64,000 nucleotides of DNA from Butyrivibrio proteoclasticus P6B7 (GTDB lineage Bacteria > Bacillota > Clostridia > Lachnospirales > Lachnospiraceae), in assembly GCF_000622085.1 (NCBI RefSeq), contig NZ_JHWL01000014.1:37939-101938 (forward strand), given 5' to 3'. This document shows, in pieces, positions 62,474 through 64,000 of this stretch; within the stretch, counting starts at the first letter, position 1, and every line of letters starts with the position of its first letter. Made by a program: the position numbers and the translations under genes. The notes under the pieces are model-generated. The model had not been told where the DNA came from and did no database searches. It saw nothing but the letters and a program-made list of their open reading frames with translations.

Positions 62474-62890
62474 TTATTTCTGCGATAAAAGAAATTCATT
62501 CGCCTCTGTCAGTATTCTTTTAGTGCTCTCATATTGGAAAAGAGCTATTGCCTCTTCGAATGAATAAAGCTTAGCGCTGGTTAACTCCTCTTGTTGGTAA
62601 ACTGGAGTCTGGTCCTCGTAGTAGCCCAGGAAATATGTAATATCTTTTATCACATCATCCCTTTGTGGAATCGGGTGTGAATCTGTAGTTCTAAAGCCTT
62701 CAATAAGCTCAACATCCAGTCCAACTTCTTCATTTACTTCGCGAAGTGCTGTCTGGATCTCAGTTTCGTCCCCTTCCATGTGGCCCTTGGGAAAACCATA
62801 TACTCCAACAAGGTTCTGTATTAGTAAATAGCGGATGTTGCCGTTTTCTTTGGTGTATACTACGGCTCCGCAGGATTTTTCGATTGTCAT
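62474..62890 (-). CDS. NUDIX hydrolase (bis(5'-nucleosyl)-tetraphosphatase type)
   Basis: This 138-residue protein has MTIEKSCGAVVYTKENGNIRYLLIQN at its start and the Nudix box as GHMEGDETEIQTALREVNEEVGL. The layout is that of asymmetric Ap4A hydrolases. It is the first gene of a short minus-strand operon with the propeller-like gene and the 61398 gene. Confidence 0.9.
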   Translation of the reverse strand: MTIEKSCGAVVYTKENGNIRYLLIQNLVGVYGFPKGHMEGDETEIQTALREVNEEVGLDVELIEGFRTTDSHPIPQRDDVIKDITYFLGYYEDQTPVYQQEELTSAKLYSFEEAIALFQYESTKRILTEANEFLLSQK

Positions 62891-62963
62891 GTGTTTCCTC
62901 TCTTAATTCTGCATATCATTGTATTATCTGTATGTATCTTTTTATTATCTTGGACTAGTTCTA

Positions 62964-63299
62964 TCATGTATCTGATGTTCTAGCATAGATAGATTTGTGC
63001 AGCGCACATCTGGGATTGAACTCATGACCGCATCCAGTGCACTTTGAAAGGCATGCGTACTCCTTGTAGCTATAGAGCTTGCCGCAGGCACCGCACATTG
63101 CTGTTGCCTCTTCGTCTGATTCCACCGGTTCAAATGGGTGGTCCTCCAGTTCATCATGGCACTTGTAGCAGGCATAGAATTTGTGGCACATAGCACACAT
63201 ATTAGCTACCACATCAACTTCGCTGTGGTAGTGGACGCAGCGACCTTCATTATCTGTATGTATTCCGTAAATTATTCTTTGGTTCTTTTCCATGGTCAT
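62964..63299 (-). CDS. CHY zinc-finger protein
   Basis: This 111-residue protein carries the CHY-finger pattern: RCVHYHSEVDVVANMCAMCHKFYACYKCHDE, then CGACGKLY and CTGCGHEFNPRCALH. These Cys and His residues would bind three zinc ions. In bacteria CHY domains occur in small stand-alone proteins of unknown role. The ATG overlaps the stop of the GNAT remnant (ATGA), so it is translationally coupled to it. Confidence 0.85.
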   Translation of the reverse strand: MTMEKNQRIIYGIHTDNEGRCVHYHSEVDVVANMCAMCHKFYACYKCHDELEDHPFEPVESDEEATAMCGACGKLYSYKEYACLSKCTGCGHEFNPRCALHKSIYARTSDT

Positions 63300-63481
63300 T
63301 TCTCTAATTCCAAAACGTAGACATCTGATTCATATGTGGCACTGCCGTCATGCTTTGTATAAGATGAACTGTGGTCGTATTTCATTCCCAGTTTCTGCAA
63401 AACTTTTCCGCTTCCCACATTTTCTTTTGCACATTCCCCTTCAAAGGTATGGGCGCCGTAAACTGAAGCTGCGTGTTCCAT
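63296..63481 (-). pseudogene. GNAT acetyltransferase, C-terminal remnant cut by an IS element
   Basis: Only about 61 residues remain (MEHAASVYGAHTFEGECAKENVGSGKVLQKLGMKY...). They hold the GNAT acetyl-CoA region 'NxxSxKVLQKLGM' and the terminal strand. Immediately upstream the frame meets TAG inside the IS right end, so the N-terminal half has been cut off. The intact family is ~150-180 residues. The missing part should lie beyond the IS, outside the window. Confidence 0.8.
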
Positions 63482-63482
63482 G

Positions 63483-63560
63483 AACTACCCTCACCAACTC
63501 CACGTCGGAAAGGGTTTCTGTTATGCCGCATGGCGGCATGAACATGCAGGATGCTCTACG
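63483..63560 (-). ncRNA. right end and probable omega-RNA (reRNA) 3' part of a TnpB element
   Basis: Downstream of and overlapping the tnpB stop is a small hairpin, GCCGCcatGCGGC. A folded stretch AAACCCTTTCCGACGTGGA...GAGGGTAGTTCA follows and ends at the GNAT remnant. This is where TnpB guide RNAs end; the next bases (TGGAACACGC...) would be the guide. The exact boundary is uncertain by a few bases. Confidence 0.6.
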
Positions 63561-64000
63561 CACCCTGCAGAACAGGGCATGTCCACTATGCCCCTATCCC
63601 ATTGGCTTACCTTTGGGAATACTTTTCTTAAGATGTTTGCTGCTCCATTTATGTCTGCATTTGTTATTGTACCATCGTAGTGCCTGTATAGTCCCCTCTG
63701 TATCCGCTTTCCTGAAAAAGTGGGGTTATCCTTCGCATTCTTTTTATATACAGGGATATAGTCCTTTGCAAGGTAGTCTGCCTTTGATGTGTAGCTTTCT
63801 TCTGTAAGGACAAACCTTATACCATATTCAGCAAGTTTGTATCTGAGCATGTCTGCAAATATCAGCATTGGTATCTGCACAAAGTTCTGGTTATTGACAT
63901 GTCCTATACCTATTTCCTTTTTCTGGTATGTGTTATGTCCCATCACCACTATGTCTACATGGTTATCCCTTGCATAGTCAGCAAGCTGTCTGCTCACCTT
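63521..64000 (-). mobile_element. tnpB: TnpB (RNA-guided nuclease) of an IS200/IS605-type element, C-terminal part
   Basis: About 160 residues are visible and the frame runs off the right edge. Motifs of the RuvC-like nuclease are present: VVMGHNTYQKKEIG, FVQIPMLIFADMLRYKLAEYGIRF, EESYTSKADYL (catalytic Glu) and NADINGAANILRK (catalytic Asp). The subfamily lacks the CxxC zinc ribbon, with SGKRIQRGLYR in its place, as in other Firmicute TnpB proteins of this type. No tnpA is visible. It reads toward the GNAT remnant. Confidence 0.9.

Noticed and set aside
2008..62546. AAAAGAGCT as a Chi site or FtsK-orienting sequence
   Set aside because: Both kinds are strongly strand-biased relative to replication; here 21 against 12 in a region read in one direction is too mixed. 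Kept only as an alternative to test genome-wide.
46619..62890. Prophage or integrative element
   Set aside because: No integrase, capsid, terminase, replication or conjugation genes and no att-like direct repeats seen; the region is accessory but not visibly mobile apart from the TnpB element at the edge.

Overview
The window looks like chromosome of a low-to-moderate G+C Firmicute of the Lachnospiraceae (Butyrivibrio/Pseudobutyrivibrio type). Reasons: NfnAB, the RemA-gmk-rpoZ and phoH-(7TM-HD)-ybeY gene orders, an FtsK/SpoIIIE translocase, an SsrA tag ending AEDNLALAA, AGGAGG-type ribosome sites and many zinc-ribbon membrane proteins. Almost every gene is on the minus strand; the one clear plus-strand gene is at 14747. 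That suggests a single replichore arm read mostly in one direction.

Layout. 1-45 kb is core genome: a MOP-type transporter fragment, ybeY, a degenerate PgpH-like protein, phoH, rlmH, a MORN protein, nfnBA, folD, fhs, ftsK and proB. Next come four tandem zinc-ribbon/transglutaminase-like membrane proteins (16.3-24.7 kb), then ssrA (tmRNA) with smpB, rnr, secG and gpmI. These are followed by a DUF4153-like protein, a CDF transporter, thiN, a TPR protein, an RpiB-like isomerase, a HAD phosphatase, a K+ channel, a DEAD-box helicase, pgsA, rimO, rpoZ, gmk, remA and yicC.

At 44.6-45.3 kb a ~660-bp imperfect inverted repeat forms one giant hairpin just after a histidine-phosphatase gene. From 46 kb on the content is accessory: five SAM methyltransferases (one fused to a MerR DNA-binding domain), an Arr-like protein, three zinc-dependent phospholipase C-like proteins, an ANT(6)-like nucleotidyltransferase, an esterase, RsgA, HIT and two NUDIX proteins. 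Three operons here start from promoters with exactly 19-bp spacers holding a GCCC-N3-GGGC-type dyad, the hallmark of MerR-family control. The MerR-methyltransferase inside one of these operons is the obvious candidate regulator. The right edge carries the 3' part of a TnpB-type IS element next to a beheaded GNAT gene.

The strongest unexplained signal covers the whole window. The non-palindromic 9-mer AAAAGAGCT (extended AAAAGAGCTRT) occurs 33 times by my reading, in both orientations and in several codon frames, where under one is expected. One close inverted pair forms a terminator. This is the pattern of a DNA uptake sequence or another genome-wide recognition word, which I do not know to be described for this group.
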